From positions 186,001 to 250,000 of the forward strand of contig NZ_FOYT01000004.1 of assembly GCF_900112175.1 (NCBI RefSeq): a DNA stretch of 64,000 nucleotides, written 5' to 3'. The position numbers and the translations under genes are program-made. This document shows, piece by piece, positions 17,689 to 27,187 of the stretch. The first letter of the stretch is position 1. Each line of letters opens with the position of its first letter. The DNA is from Halogeometricum rufum. GTDB lineage: Archaea > Halobacteriota > Halobacteria > Halobacteriales > Haloferacaceae. Under the pieces are notes generated by a model, which saw only the letters and a list, made by a program, of their open reading frames with translations, was not told where the DNA came from and searched no databases.

Positions 17689-18699
17689 TCACGCGCCGGG
17701 GATGAAGTTCGTGACGTCCATCGTCTCGGCGACCATCCAGCAGACGAAGCCGAGATAGGTGACGAACAGGCCGTACGACTCCCGGTCCGACAGCGAGAGG
17801 TCCGTCCGGAGGACGGTGAACAGGAGCACCGTCGCGAGCGTGAGAAAGCCCATCGTCGGGACGGCGATGGCGAAGTCGATGGGTGCCGCGCCGACGATGA
17901 GGACGCCGAGTGGGATGGCGACGAGGAGGTCGAACGTGTTCGACCCGAGGACGTTGGCGAGACTGGTGACGCCGCGGTTGCCGCGCGCGGCGCGGACGCT
18001 GACGAGCGTATCGGGGAGACTCGTCGCCGCCGCCAGCACCGTGATACCCCACAGGAAGTCGGGTGCGTCGTAGACGTCGCCGACGAACTGGATGGCGTGA
18101 ACCAACTGCTCGACGGCGACGAGGATGACGGCGAGACCCGCAAGCAGCGTCGCCCACTGTCGCAGGACGGCCACGTCCCCGGCCGGTTCGGCCTCGTAGT
18201 CGGCCGTGTCGGCGTACTGGATGAAGACGTAGAGGGCGTAGAGTGCGAGCGGCATCACCGCGAGAGGCCGCGTGACGGTCCCGGTCAGCGTCGCCTCGCC
18301 GGGGTAGTAGATGACCGCCATCGCGAACGTGATGACGACGACGGAGACGGCGATCATGTAGAACTGCGCCTCCTTGTAGACGAGCGTCCGACTCGCCTCC
18401 ACGTCGTCGTCGGTCAGGATGCCCGACAGCGCCGGAATGACGAGGATGTTGAAGATTGCCGACCCGACGATGGCGCCGACGCCGAGGCCGAACGACCCCG
18501 AGAGCGCCGCGAACACGACGCTCGCCAGTTCCGGGAAACTGGACCCGACGGCCGCGACGATGGCCCCCTGGACGACGAGTGGCAGTCCGTAGTACCGCGA
18601 CAGCGTCTCGCTCGCCCCTTCGAGCCAGCCGCTCCCGACGTAGACTGCCGCCGTCGCGAGGAGGATGACGACGACGTTGCCCGCGAGCGATTGGACCAT
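17689..18699 (-). CDS. Sodium/calcium antiporter (CaCA family)
   Basis: A 336-residue membrane protein with about ten helices and the two inverted alpha-repeats of the CaCA family. Repeat 1 carries GSSFPEL and GSAIFN, and repeat 2 carries ATSLPDT and GSNTFD. These motifs line the ion path and coordinate Ca2+ and Na+. It would use the cell's sodium gradient to export calcium or a related cation. It is divergent from nrdR across about 190 bases and has no obvious functional partner here. Confidence 0.93.
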   Translation of the reverse strand: MVQSLAGNVVVILLATAAVYVGSGWLEGASETLSRYYGLPLVVQGAIVAAVGSSFPELASVVFAALSGSFGLGVGAIVGSAIFNILVIPALSGILTDDDVEASRTLVYKEAQFYMIAVSVVVITFAMAVIYYPGEATLTGTVTRPLAVMPLALYALYVFIQYADTADYEAEPAGDVAVLRQWATLLAGLAVILVAVEQLVHAIQFVGDVYDAPDFLWGITVLAAATSLPDTLVSVRAARGNRGVTSLANVLGSNTFDLLVAIPLGVLIVGAAPIDFAIAVPTMGFLTLATVLLFTVLRTDLSLSDRESYGLFVTYLGFVCWMVAETMDVTNFIPGA

Positions 18700-18818
18700 T
18701 CGTTGCCCCCGTCTCGGCCGCGGGTGAAATTCGTTCGGATACGCGGTGCGACGCCGAAAGACAAGTGAGATTGTCTTAGTGCAATTCTATTGGGTAAGCT
18801 TTATCACCGACTCGCCGG

Positions 18819-18834
18819 ACACGACATATTGCGG
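18819..18834 (+). promoter_or_regulatory. Possible NrdR box upstream of nrdR
   Basis: ACACGACATATTGCGG matches about ten of sixteen positions of the bacterial NrdR box, including the C-A-AT-T-G core, and ends about 60 bases before nrdR. Only one box is seen, its symmetry is weak, and the true archaeal consensus is not assumed to be the same. Confidence 0.3.
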
Positions 18835-18895
18835 TCGATAGCAGCGACCCACGAGATGTGGAACTAACCGGCTGGAGGGTTCAGTAGTGACAACC

Positions 18896-19405
18896 ATGGA
18901 CTGTCCCGACTGCGGACACGGGCGAACGGGCGTCGTCGACACGCGGACGGGCGAGGACGGAACGACCGTCCGGCGCCGCCGCGAGTGCCGACGGTGTTCG
19001 TTCCGCTTCACGACGTACGAGCGACCCGAGTGGGAGACCCTCCAGGTGAAGAAACGCGACGGACGCATCGAACCGTTCGACCGGGAGAAACTCGCCGCGG
19101 GCATCGAACGGGCCGCGGAGAAACGGCCCGTGGACGCCGCGGCCGTCGAGTCACTCGTCGAGGAGATAGCGCGCGAACTCGCCGGGCGGGAGACGAGAAT
19201 CGTCTCCTCGAGCCTCGTCGGCGAACTCGCCTCCGAGCGACTGCGGGAACTCGACTCGGTGGCGTACATCCGGTTCGTCTCGGTGTACGAGGCGTTCTCG
19301 GACCCCGAGGAGTTCCTCGACGAACTCGACCGGGTGCTCGACGACCGGTTGGACGACGCGGCCGGCGCGTCCGACCAGACTGACGACGATTCACCAGATG
19401 GCTAG
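18896..19405 (+). CDS. nrdR: Transcriptional repressor NrdR
   Basis: A 169-residue regulator of ribonucleotide reductase genes. The N-terminal zinc ribbon has CPDC at residues 3-6 and CRRC about 30 residues later. An ATP-cone follows from about residue 50 (VKKRDGRIEPFDREKL), which senses ATP/dATP. The ATG at 18896 is preferred over the GTG at 18887 because NrdR proteins begin directly at the zinc ribbon. The stop overlaps the nrdA start by eight bases, so regulator and enzyme are one operon. The protein is slightly longer than bacterial NrdR because of an acidic tail. Confidence 0.95.
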   Translation: MDCPDCGHGRTGVVDTRTGEDGTTVRRRRECRRCSFRFTTYERPEWETLQVKKRDGRIEPFDREKLAAGIERAAEKRPVDAAAVESLVEEIARELAGRETRIVSSSLVGELASERLRELDSVAYIRFVSVYEAFSDPEEFLDELDRVLDDRLDDAAGASDQTDDDSPDG

Positions 19406-21908
19406 CACACAGACGACGCAGACTGACGACGTACGGACGATTCTCGAACAGGCGCGGACGGGCTACGAAGCCGTCCTCACAGACGAGGTGGTGGACCGAC
19501 TCGTCGACGAGGCGGAGCGGAACCTCTACGACGGGGCGTCGACGGACGAGGTGTACGAGGCGCTCGAAGGCGTGACGACGGCGCGAATCGAGCGCGACCC
19601 GGCGTACCAGTACGTCGCCGCCGACGTGCATCGGCGGCGCTACTTCCGACGGGTGACCGGGGAGCGACTCGGAGTGGCCGAGGAGGGAGACGGTGCCGAC
19701 GGTGACGACACCGGCTACCTCTCCGCCGACGCCGACGCGACGTACCGCGACACGTTCGTGTCGAACCTCGAACGCGGCGTCGAGGCGGACCTGCTGGACG
19801 AACGCCTCCTCGACGGGCGGTTCGACCGCTCGGCACTCGCCGACGCCCTCGTCCCCGAACGCGACGAGACGTTCGACTACATCGCGATGTCCACGCTGAC
19901 GCAGCGGTACTTCGTCGAGACGAACGACGGCGACCCCCTCGAACTGCCGCAGGCGTTCTGGATGCGGGTGGCGATGGGGCTGGCTATCGAGGAGGACGAC
20001 CCGCAACGACGGGCGCTTGAATTCTACGACGTGCTCTCCCGCCTGCTGTTCACCCCCTCGACGCCGACGCTGTTCCACAGTGGGACGACCCACCCGCAAC
20101 TGTCCTCCTGCTACCTCACCACCGTCGAAGACGACTTAGAGCACATCTTCGACTCGTACAAACACCACGCGCAACTGTCGAAGTGGAGCGGCGGCCTCGG
20201 CAACGACTGGACGAACCTCCGCGCGGAGGGCGCACTCATCGAGAGCACGGGCGTCGAGTCCACCGGGACGGTGCCGTTCCTGAAGATAAGCAACGACGTG
20301 ACCGCGGCCATCAACCGCTCCGGGAAGCGGCGCGGCGCGGCCTGCGCCTACCTCGAAGCGTGGCACCTCGACTTCCCCGCGTTCCTCGACTTGCGGCGGA
20401 ACACCGGCGACGAACGCCGCCGCACCCACGACATGAACACCGCCGCGTGGGTGCCCGACCTGTTCATGGAGCGAGTGGCGGACGACGCGGAGTGGACGCT
20501 GTTCTCCCCCGACGAGGTGCCCGAACTCCACGAGACGTACGGCGAGGAGTTCGCGGACCTGTACGAGGAGTACGAGGCGAAGGCCGAGGCGGGGGAACTC
20601 CGCCAGTCCGAGACGGTCGACGCCGCCGACCTCTGGCGGACGATGCTCACGCGCCTGTTCGAGACGGGCCACCCGTGGATAACGTTCAAGGACCCCTGCA
20701 ACGTCCGGTCGCCGCAGGACCACGTGGGAACGGTTCACTCCTCGAACCTCTGCACGGAGATTACGCTGAACACGAGCAGCGACGAACACGCCGTCTGCAA
20801 CCTCGGCAGCGTCAACCTCTCGAACCACGTCGCCGACGACGAGTTGGACAGGGACGCCCTCGCCGACACCATCGAGACGGCGATGCGGATGCTCGACAAC
20901 GTCGTGGACCTCTGTTTCTACCCGACCGACGAGGCGGAGTACTCCAACATGCGGCACCGACCCATCGGTCTCGGCGTGATGGGCTTCCACGACGCGCTGA
21001 TGCAGACGGGGACGCCGATGGCCTCCGAGGACGCAGTCGAGGCGGCGAACCGCTGGCAGGAGTTCGTCTCCTACCACGCCATCCTGAACAGTTCCCGGTT
21101 GGCGAGAGAGCGCGGTGCGTACGAGACGTTCGAGGGGAGCAAGTGGGACCGCGGCATCCTCCCGCACGACACGGTGGACCGCCTCGAAGCGGAACGGGGT
21201 CGCGAGATTCCGACCGACCGCTCGGAGACGATGGACTGGGACCGGGTGCGCGACCACGTCGACGCGCACGGGATGCGTAACTCGAACACGATGGCCGTCG
21301 CGCCGACGGCGACCATCTCCACCATCAACGGGACGACGCCCTCCATCGAACCCATCTACTCGAACCTCTACGTCAAGTCGAACATGAGCGGCGACTTCAC
21401 CGTCGTCAACGAGCGGTTGGTCGCCGACCTCAAGGAACGAGACCTGTGGGACGACGAGATGGTCGACCGCATCAAGTTCCACGACGGGTCGATTCAGGAA
21501 GTCGCGGAGATTCCCGCGGCGACGCGCGAACTGTACCGGAGCGCGTTCGAGATAGACCCGCGACACCAACTCCGCCTGACCGCCCACCGCGGCCAGTGGA
21601 TAGACCAGTCCGTCTCCCACAACGTGTTCTTCCCGAGTACGGACGGTTCGCTGCTGGACGACGTGTACAAGACGGCGTGGCGACTCGGCGTGAAGACGAC
21701 GTACTATCTCCGGACGCTCGGCGCGTCGCAGATAGAGAAGTCCACGCTCGACATGGCCGAGTACGGCCGGACGCAACGCCGCGACGGCGTCGGCGCGTCC
21801 GAGGGGTCCGCCGCCGACGCGGACGAACGCGCCGACGCGGACGACGCAGACGGCGACGGTTCCTCGCTCGCCCGAGTCGAAGACCCGACCTGCGACGCCT
21901 GCCAGTGA
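19398..21908 (+). CDS. nrdA: Ribonucleotide reductase large (alpha) subunit
   Basis: An 836-residue class I large subunit that makes deoxyribonucleotides from ribonucleotides. The first 95 residues resemble the rear part of an ATP-cone but lack its usual KRDG start. The ten-stranded barrel carries SSCYLTT (active-site Cys), the NLCTEI and CNLGSVNL radical-site segments and NTMAVAPTATIS. The C-terminal tail ends in CDACQ, whose Cys pair would be re-reduced by thioredoxin or a similar partner. An acidic insertion (about 790-815) precedes the tail. It is followed 28 bases later by nrdB. Confidence 0.96.
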   Translation: MASTQTTQTDDVRTILEQARTGYEAVLTDEVVDRLVDEAERNLYDGASTDEVYEALEGVTTARIERDPAYQYVAADVHRRRYFRRVTGERLGVAEEGDGADGDDTGYLSADADATYRDTFVSNLERGVEADLLDERLLDGRFDRSALADALVPERDETFDYIAMSTLTQRYFVETNDGDPLELPQAFWMRVAMGLAIEEDDPQRRALEFYDVLSRLLFTPSTPTLFHSGTTHPQLSSCYLTTVEDDLEHIFDSYKHHAQLSKWSGGLGNDWTNLRAEGALIESTGVESTGTVPFLKISNDVTAAINRSGKRRGAACAYLEAWHLDFPAFLDLRRNTGDERRRTHDMNTAAWVPDLFMERVADDAEWTLFSPDEVPELHETYGEEFADLYEEYEAKAEAGELRQSETVDAADLWRTMLTRLFETGHPWITFKDPCNVRSPQDHVGTVHSSNLCTEITLNTSSDEHAVCNLGSVNLSNHVADDELDRDALADTIETAMRMLDNVVDLCFYPTDEAEYSNMRHRPIGLGVMGFHDALMQTGTPMASEDAVEAANRWQEFVSYHAILNSSRLARERGAYETFEGSKWDRGILPHDTVDRLEAERGREIPTDRSETMDWDRVRDHVDAHGMRNSNTMAVAPTATISTINGTTPSIEPIYSNLYVKSNMSGDFTVVNERLVADLKERDLWDDEMVDRIKFHDGSIQEVAEIPAATRELYRSAFEIDPRHQLRLTAHRGQWIDQSVSHNVFFPSTDGSLLDDVYKTAWRLGVKTTYYLRTLGASQIEKSTLDMAEYGRTQRRDGVGASEGSAADADERADADDADGDGSSLARVEDPTCDACQ

Positions 21909-21936
21909 GACGACCGACTCCCGACACAGACACCTC

Positions 21937-22929
21937 ATGCCAATCCTGAACCACGACGCGGAACACGACCCGAACAAGATACTGCCCATCGACTACGACT
22001 GGGCGCGCCAGTACTACCGCGACGGCGTCGCCAACAACTGGGTGCCCGAGGAGATACCGATGCAGGAGGACGTCGCCCAGTGGAACGGCGACGCCCTGAC
22101 CGACTCGGAGCGACGGTTGGTCGAGTGGAACCTCGGCTTCTTCTCCACCGCGGAGTCGCTGACGGCGAACAACATCGTCCTCGCCCTCTACGAGTACGTC
22201 ACCGCCCCCGAGTGCCGCCAGTACCTGCTCCGACAGGCCTACGAGGAGGCCATCCACACGGACACGTTCATCTACTGCTGTGACTCGCTTGGGTTCGACC
22301 CCGAGTACATGTACGGCATGTACGACCGCGTCCCCGCGATTCAGGAGAAAGACGAGTTCGTCGTCGACCTGACGCGGAACCTCGACGACGCCGACTTCGC
22401 GGTCGAAGACACCGAGGACGTGCGTGACCTCCTGCGGGACCTGGTCGGCTTCTACGTCGTCATGGAGGGCGTGTTCTTCTACGCCGGGTTCGCCATGATG
22501 CTGGCGCTGAAGCGACAGAACAAGATGGTCGGCATCGGTCAGCAGTTCGAGTACATCATGCGCGACGAGTCCCTGCACGTGGGGTTCGGCGTGGACCTCA
22601 TAAACCAGATTCGCGCGGAGAACCCCGGCGTCTGGACCGACGCGTTCGGCGCGGAGGTGCGTGACCTGATTGAGGAGGCGGTGGAGTTAGAGCAGTTGTA
22701 CGCCCGCGAGGCGTGCCCCGACGACGTGCTGGGGATGAGTCCCGGCCAGTTCGCCGAGTACGTGGAACACGTCGCCGACCGGCGACTCGGGCAGTTGGAC
22801 CTCGACCCCAGTTACGGGACGGACAACCCGTTCCCGTGGATGAGCGAGGCGGTCGACCTCAACAAGGAGAAGAACTTCTTCGAGACGCAGGTGACGGAGT
22901 ACCAGAGCGGCGGGTCGCTGGACTGGTAG
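21937..22929 (+). CDS. nrdB: Ribonucleotide reductase small (beta) subunit, class Ic-like
   Basis: A 330-residue dimetal subunit that generates the radical used by NrdA. Metal ligands by spacing are Glu73, Glu104, His107, Glu177, Glu211 and His214. The first ligand is Glu rather than Asp, and the residue seven after Glu104 is Phe111, where class Ia enzymes carry the radical tyrosine. This Glu/Phe pair is the established mark of class Ic subunits (Chlamydia trachomatis type), which use an Mn/Fe cofactor in place of a tyrosyl radical. Metal content is inferred. It is third gene of the nrdR-nrdA-nrdB operon and ends 12 bases before the convergent amidohydrolase stop. Confidence 0.95.
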   Translation: MPILNHDAEHDPNKILPIDYDWARQYYRDGVANNWVPEEIPMQEDVAQWNGDALTDSERRLVEWNLGFFSTAESLTANNIVLALYEYVTAPECRQYLLRQAYEEAIHTDTFIYCCDSLGFDPEYMYGMYDRVPAIQEKDEFVVDLTRNLDDADFAVEDTEDVRDLLRDLVGFYVVMEGVFFYAGFAMMLALKRQNKMVGIGQQFEYIMRDESLHVGFGVDLINQIRAENPGVWTDAFGAEVRDLIEEAVELEQLYAREACPDDVLGMSPGQFAEYVEHVADRRLGQLDLDPSYGTDNPFPWMSEAVDLNKEKNFFETQVTEYQSGGSLDW

Positions 22930-22941
22930 CCCGCCCGACCC

Positions 22942-24237
22942 TCACCGCGACTCGCCCAGTCGCAGGACGGCGTCGGCGAGGACGTCCACCGCGAGTTCGA
23001 GGCTCCGTTCGTCGACGTCGAACGTCGGCGTGTGGTGGCCGCCGGGATGGTCCGTTCCGACGACGGCGTACGCCGCGTTTCCGCCGTTCTCGTTCACCCG
23101 GCGCATCAGGAACGTGGCGTCCTCGCTCGCGCCGAAGTCGGCCGACGGAATCGTCGTCGTCACGCCGGGGTGCGCCCGCGCGGCCCGTTCGACGTGTTCG
23201 GCCGTCGCCGCGTCGCTGTCGGCCCGCGGCGCCTCGCCCGTGACGGCGATGTCGACGTCACAGCCGTGACGCTCGGCCGCGGTCCGAATCACCGTCGCGC
23301 ACTCCTCGAACATGTACTCCATCAGGTCGGTGTCCTCGCCGCGGACCTCCGCCTCGAAGGCGGCCCGGTCGGCGACGACGTTCGTGTGCGCGGGCGCGCC
23401 ACCGTCGACGTGGCCGACGTTGACCCGCGTCGCGCCGTCGCCGTGGCGGGGGACGGCGTACAGGTCCGACGCCGCCGACACCGCCGCCTGAATCGCGTTG
23501 TCGCCGGCCTCGGGGTTCTTCGCGGCGTGAGCGGGCGTCCCGGAGAACGTCGCGACGAACCGGCGAATCGCGAGGGGTTTGACGACGCCCGCGACGACGG
23601 TTCCCGTCGGCCTGTCGAGGCCGAGGTGGACGGCGAGGAGGTGGTCCACGTCGTCCACCTGCCCGCCCGCCGCGAGGGCCTTCGCGCCGCCGGCCACCTC
23701 CTCTGCGGGTTGGAAGAGGACTTTGAACGTCCCCGCGAAGTCGCTCTCGGCGACGGCTTCGAGGACGCCGAGGCCGATGGTCGCGTGGCCGTCGTGGCCG
23801 CAGGCGTGCATCACGCCGTCGTTGGTCGAGCGGAACCCCTCTGCGGCGGGGCGGTGCGACGGGTCGTCGGACTCGGTGACGGAGAGGGCATCGACGTCCA
23901 CGCGGAGGGCCACGACGGGACCGTCGCCGCGTTCGAGGACGGCCACCGCGCCCGTGTGCCCGCCGCGCATCCGTTCGAGGACGTCCGCGCGCACGCCGTG
24001 GTCCTCGGCGCGCCGGAACCACTCGTCCAGTCGTTCCTCCGCCGGCACGGACAGTCGACTGTCCGGGTCGGTCACGTCTGGACCGTACCGCACCTCGTCG
24101 ACGCCGATGCGTTCGACGGAGTCGACGACGCGAGCGGTCGTGACGAACTCGCACCACGCCGGTTCGGGGTAGCGGTGGAACGCCCGCCGAATCTCGCGCA
24201 ACTCGTCTCGAATCCGCCCCGAGTCGGCGGCCGTCAT
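22942..24237 (-). CDS. M20 family amidohydrolase / peptidase
   Basis: A 431-residue cytoplasmic metal-dependent hydrolase of the M20D type (aminoacylase or auxin-conjugate hydrolase-like). The motif HACGHDGHAT carries metal ligands, FQPAEE supplies the catalytic glutamate region, and an inserted lid/dimerisation domain follows. The start MTAADSG is used because it sits on a 4-base ATGA overlap with the stop of the threonine dehydratase gene upstream; the open frame further upstream is only that gene's shadow. Pairing with a PLP dehydratase suggests amino-acid catabolism, such as removal of N-acyl groups before deamination. The substrate is unknown. Confidence 0.9.
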   Translation of the reverse strand: MTAADSGRIRDELREIRRAFHRYPEPAWCEFVTTARVVDSVERIGVDEVRYGPDVTDPDSRLSVPAEERLDEWFRRAEDHGVRADVLERMRGGHTGAVAVLERGDGPVVALRVDVDALSVTESDDPSHRPAAEGFRSTNDGVMHACGHDGHATIGLGVLEAVAESDFAGTFKVLFQPAEEVAGGAKALAAGGQVDDVDHLLAVHLGLDRPTGTVVAGVVKPLAIRRFVATFSGTPAHAAKNPEAGDNAIQAAVSAASDLYAVPRHGDGATRVNVGHVDGGAPAHTNVVADRAAFEAEVRGEDTDLMEYMFEECATVIRTAAERHGCDVDIAVTGEAPRADSDAATAEHVERAARAHPGVTTTIPSADFGASEDATFLMRRVNENGGNAAYAVVGTDHPGGHHTPTFDVDERSLELAVDVLADAVLRLGESR

Positions 24238-25268
24238 TCCGACCCCCCGCCCTCCCCGCAGACCGCCGCTTCCAGTTTCGACGCGGCGAGGTTGCGCCCC
24301 GAAACCTGCAGTACCACCGTCTGCCCGGCGAGTTCGTCGCCGCGTTCGAGTGCCGCCGCGACGGCGGCACAGGCCGCCCCCTCCAGGAGGAGGTGTTCCT
24401 CCCGGAGCATCGTCTCGACGGCGTCCTCGATTCGGTCGTCGCTCACGAGGACCATCTCGGAGAGGCCCTCGCGCAGCATCTCGGTCGTGAGGGCGAACGG
24501 GACGCGCGACTGGAGGCCCTCGGCGTAGGTGTCCGCGTCCTCGCGCGGGCGGAGGTGCCCCTCGGCCCACGCGTGGTACATCGCACTCGCGTTCTCCGAC
24601 TGCACGCCGACGACGTCGGCGTCCGCGATGTCGCCGACGGTCAGACAGTAGCCCGACGCGCTACTGCCGCCGCCGACGGGGCAGAACAGGGTGTCCACCT
24701 CGGGGACTCGTTCGACGACTTCGAGGCCGGCGGTGGCGACGCCCGCGACGAGTGCCGGTTCGTTCGCCGAGTGGACGTAGCGGTAGCCCTCCGTTCGCGC
24801 CCGCGCTTCGGCCCACTCGCGCGCGTCGTCGTAATCGCGGCCGTGCGGGTGTACCTCCGCACCGAACCGCTCCATCGCCGCCACCTTGTCGGGGTTCGGG
24901 TCGCCCGGGACGGCGACGACGACGGGGATGTCGAACTCCCGGCCCGCGTAGGCGACGGACTGGCCGTGGTTCCCCGTACTCGCCGCGACGAGGCCGGGGT
25001 CGTGAAATTCCTCGTCGAGTCGGGCGCAGAGGTTGACGCCGCCGCGGACCTTGAACGCGCCCGTCGGCAGCGTATCCTCGCGCTTGAGGTAGACGTCGGC
25101 GTCGAGTTCGGCCGAGAGGAACTCGCTGCGGACGAGGGGCGTCTCCGGCAGGTGTCGGCTGACGACCGAACGTGCCGCGTACACGTCCGAGAGCGTCGGC
25201 GGTTCGAGGTCGTGATACGAGAACACCGTCGTCTCGTCGGGCGACTCTACGGTGTCGTACGTTGTCAT
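24234..25268 (-). CDS. Threonine/serine dehydratase (PLP fold type II)
   Basis: A 344-residue PLP enzyme that would deaminate threonine or serine to a 2-oxo acid. The PLP lysine lies in TGAFKVRGG, the substrate loop is ASTGNHGQSVAYA, and the phosphate-binding glycine loop is PVGGGSSASG. There is no C-terminal ACT domain, so it is the short catabolic form and not the isoleucine-regulated biosynthetic one. The start at 25268 (MTTYDT) is chosen over upstream alternatives by alignment to the family start. It overlaps the downstream amidohydrolase gene by four bases. Confidence 0.9.
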   Translation of the reverse strand: MTTYDTVESPDETTVFSYHDLEPPTLSDVYAARSVVSRHLPETPLVRSEFLSAELDADVYLKREDTLPTGAFKVRGGVNLCARLDEEFHDPGLVAASTGNHGQSVAYAGREFDIPVVVAVPGDPNPDKVAAMERFGAEVHPHGRDYDDAREWAEARARTEGYRYVHSANEPALVAGVATAGLEVVERVPEVDTLFCPVGGGSSASGYCLTVGDIADADVVGVQSENASAMYHAWAEGHLRPREDADTYAEGLQSRVPFALTTEMLREGLSEMVLVSDDRIEDAVETMLREEHLLLEGAACAAVAAALERGDELAGQTVVLQVSGRNLAASKLEAAVCGEGGGSE

Positions 25269-25463
25269 AGGCCACGTTGCAGGCTGACGGATATAAATCT
25301 CCGTGAGCCGGGTCGGGACGGCAGTACGAAGCGAAGTCCTCCGTCCTGAGAGAGGTTTGGCGCGAGGATGGAGTGTCATCTCAGTTAGAATTTCGCCCGG
25401 ATACGCAGTTCAATTCTGTCGCAAAAAGTGTTTAATATCTGTTACGAGCAGTTGCCGTTGCAG

Positions 25464-27044
25464 ATGTCGAACGAAAATACCGCAGACGACGGCGTCGAAC
25501 GACGAAGCGTGATACAGACAGGAGCGCTCCTCTCGGCCGGCATCTTCGCCGGCTCGCAGGGAGTCGCCGCGAACGAGGACGACTCGACAGCGACACCGAC
25601 GGCCGACGGTGCCTCGGAGGGAGAAACTGTCGGCTGCGGCGACACGATAACGGGAGAGTTGACCGAGGACGACGAGAGCGGGTTCCGCGGTGACGGACAC
25701 TATCAGGACGCGTATCAGTTGTCCGTCGAGGACGACGCGTTCGTCTCGCTCACGCTCTCGACGAGTCAGCCCGAGGACCCCGAGGAGGGAACGAACGACC
25801 CGTACCTCTATCTCCTCGACTCGAACGGTTTCGTCCTCGCCGAGGACGACGACAGCGGCGGGGAGCTGAACTCGGCCATCAGCCGCGTTCGGCTGTCCGC
25901 CTCCGAGACGTACACCGTCCTCGCGACGACGTACGCCCCGGAAGACACCTTCTCGTACGAGTTGGGCGTCGACTGCATCCTCGCCCTCTCTGCGGAGAAG
26001 TGGCTCGGCTGCGGCGACACGCTGACGAAACCGCTGGAGAGCAGCGACGAGACGGGGTTCCGCGGGCCGAACTTCTACCACGACGTCATCGGCTTCGAGG
26101 GGTCGGCGGGCCAGAACGTGCGCATCTCGATGTCGTCGGCCGAGGGCGACACGTACGTCTACCTCGTCGCCCCGGACGGCGAAATCGTCGCTCAAGACGA
26201 CGATAGCGGGGAGGGAACGAACTCGCTCGTCACGGCAACGCTCGACGCCGACGGCGACCACTACATCGTCGCGACGAGTTGGGCCCCCGAGACGACGTTC
26301 GAGTACGACATCTCGCTCGACTGTCCGCCCGAACGCGACCCCGAGGTCATCGAGTGCGGTCAGGAGGTGGCCGGCGAACTCGCGCGGGGAGACCGGACCG
26401 GCTTCCGCGGCGACGGGTTCTACAGCGACTTCTACGCGTTCGAGGGTACCGCCGGCGACTTCGTCTCGGTTCTGATGGGACCGCCGCGGTTCGAGTCGGG
26501 CGACGCCTACCTCTACCTCCTCGACCCGGACGGACGCATCATCGCCGAGGACGACGACGGCGGTATCGGCACGGACGCGCTCATCAACCGACGGCTCGGG
26601 GCGGACGGCGAGTACACCATCGTCGCGACGAGTTTCGGCTCGGGCGAACGGTTCCCGTACGAGCTGATTCTGGGTTGTCAGTCCACCGGAGCGCCGCCCT
26701 GCAACGAGACCATCGCGTGCAACACCACCGTCACGGGGACCCTCGAACCCGGCGACCAGAGCGGCTTCCGCGGACCGAACTACTTCCAGGACGTCCACTG
26801 CTTCGACGGCGAGAGCGGCGACGTCGTGACCGTCTCGCACTCCAGCGAGGCGTTCGCCGACCCGTATCTCTACCTCGTCGACCCGGACGGAACAGTCGTC
26901 GCCGAGGACGACGACAGCGGCGGCAACCTCGATTCGCTGATTCGGGAGTACGAACTCACCCAGTCGGGGACCTATCAGATCGTGGCTACCAGCTACGCCC
27001 GAGGGGCGTCGTTCGACTACAACCTGACGCTCCAGTGTCGGTGA
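25464..27044 (+). CDS. Tat-exported protein with four PPC-like repeats, each bounded by cysteines
   Basis: A 526-residue exported protein. The N-terminus has a Tat-type motif (ERRSVIQTG plus hydrophobic stretch, about 12-36). Four homologous modules of about 115-120 residues follow, each resembling a pre-peptidase C-terminal (PPC) beta-sandwich: a start like CGDTITGEL, a GFRG motif, a YLYLLD strand, an acidic AEDDDSGG loop likely to bind calcium, then a YTVLATTYAPEDTFSYEL strand. Every module begins and ends with a cysteine, so each is probably closed by a disulfide. There is no catalytic domain; function is unknown, perhaps surface adhesion. The ATG at 25464 is preferred over 25428 because it gives a compact Tat signal. 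Confidence 0.82.
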   Translation: MSNENTADDGVERRSVIQTGALLSAGIFAGSQGVAANEDDSTATPTADGASEGETVGCGDTITGELTEDDESGFRGDGHYQDAYQLSVEDDAFVSLTLSTSQPEDPEEGTNDPYLYLLDSNGFVLAEDDDSGGELNSAISRVRLSASETYTVLATTYAPEDTFSYELGVDCILALSAEKWLGCGDTLTKPLESSDETGFRGPNFYHDVIGFEGSAGQNVRISMSSAEGDTYVYLVAPDGEIVAQDDDSGEGTNSLVTATLDADGDHYIVATSWAPETTFEYDISLDCPPERDPEVIECGQEVAGELARGDRTGFRGDGFYSDFYAFEGTAGDFVSVLMGPPRFESGDAYLYLLDPDGRIIAEDDDGGIGTDALINRRLGADGEYTIVATSFGSGERFPYELILGCQSTGAPPCNETIACNTTVTGTLEPGDQSGFRGPNYFQDVHCFDGESGDVVTVSHSSEAFADPYLYLVDPDGTVVAEDDDSGGNLDSLIREYELTQSGTYQIVATSYARGASFDYNLTLQCR

Positions 27045-27187
27045 ACTGAGTCGTCGGCGGGGACAACCGCCCCGACGCCGACGTGACGTTCTTTCCGTCG
27101 TACTGACCGGGAAGAAAACCTGAAATTCGGTGGAAGACGGTCCATCTGCCGTGACTTCTTTGTGTACTTCGGGCGCAAGTTCACGTC

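Noticed and set aside
18887-18895. GTG start nine bases upstream for nrdR
   Set aside because: NrdR proteins start at the zinc ribbon; the ATG at 18896 gives the normal N-terminus.
20136-21989. Minus-strand open frame of 617 codons opposite nrdA
   Set aside because: Shadow of nrdA; nrdA has clear conserved motifs, the antisense frame has none.
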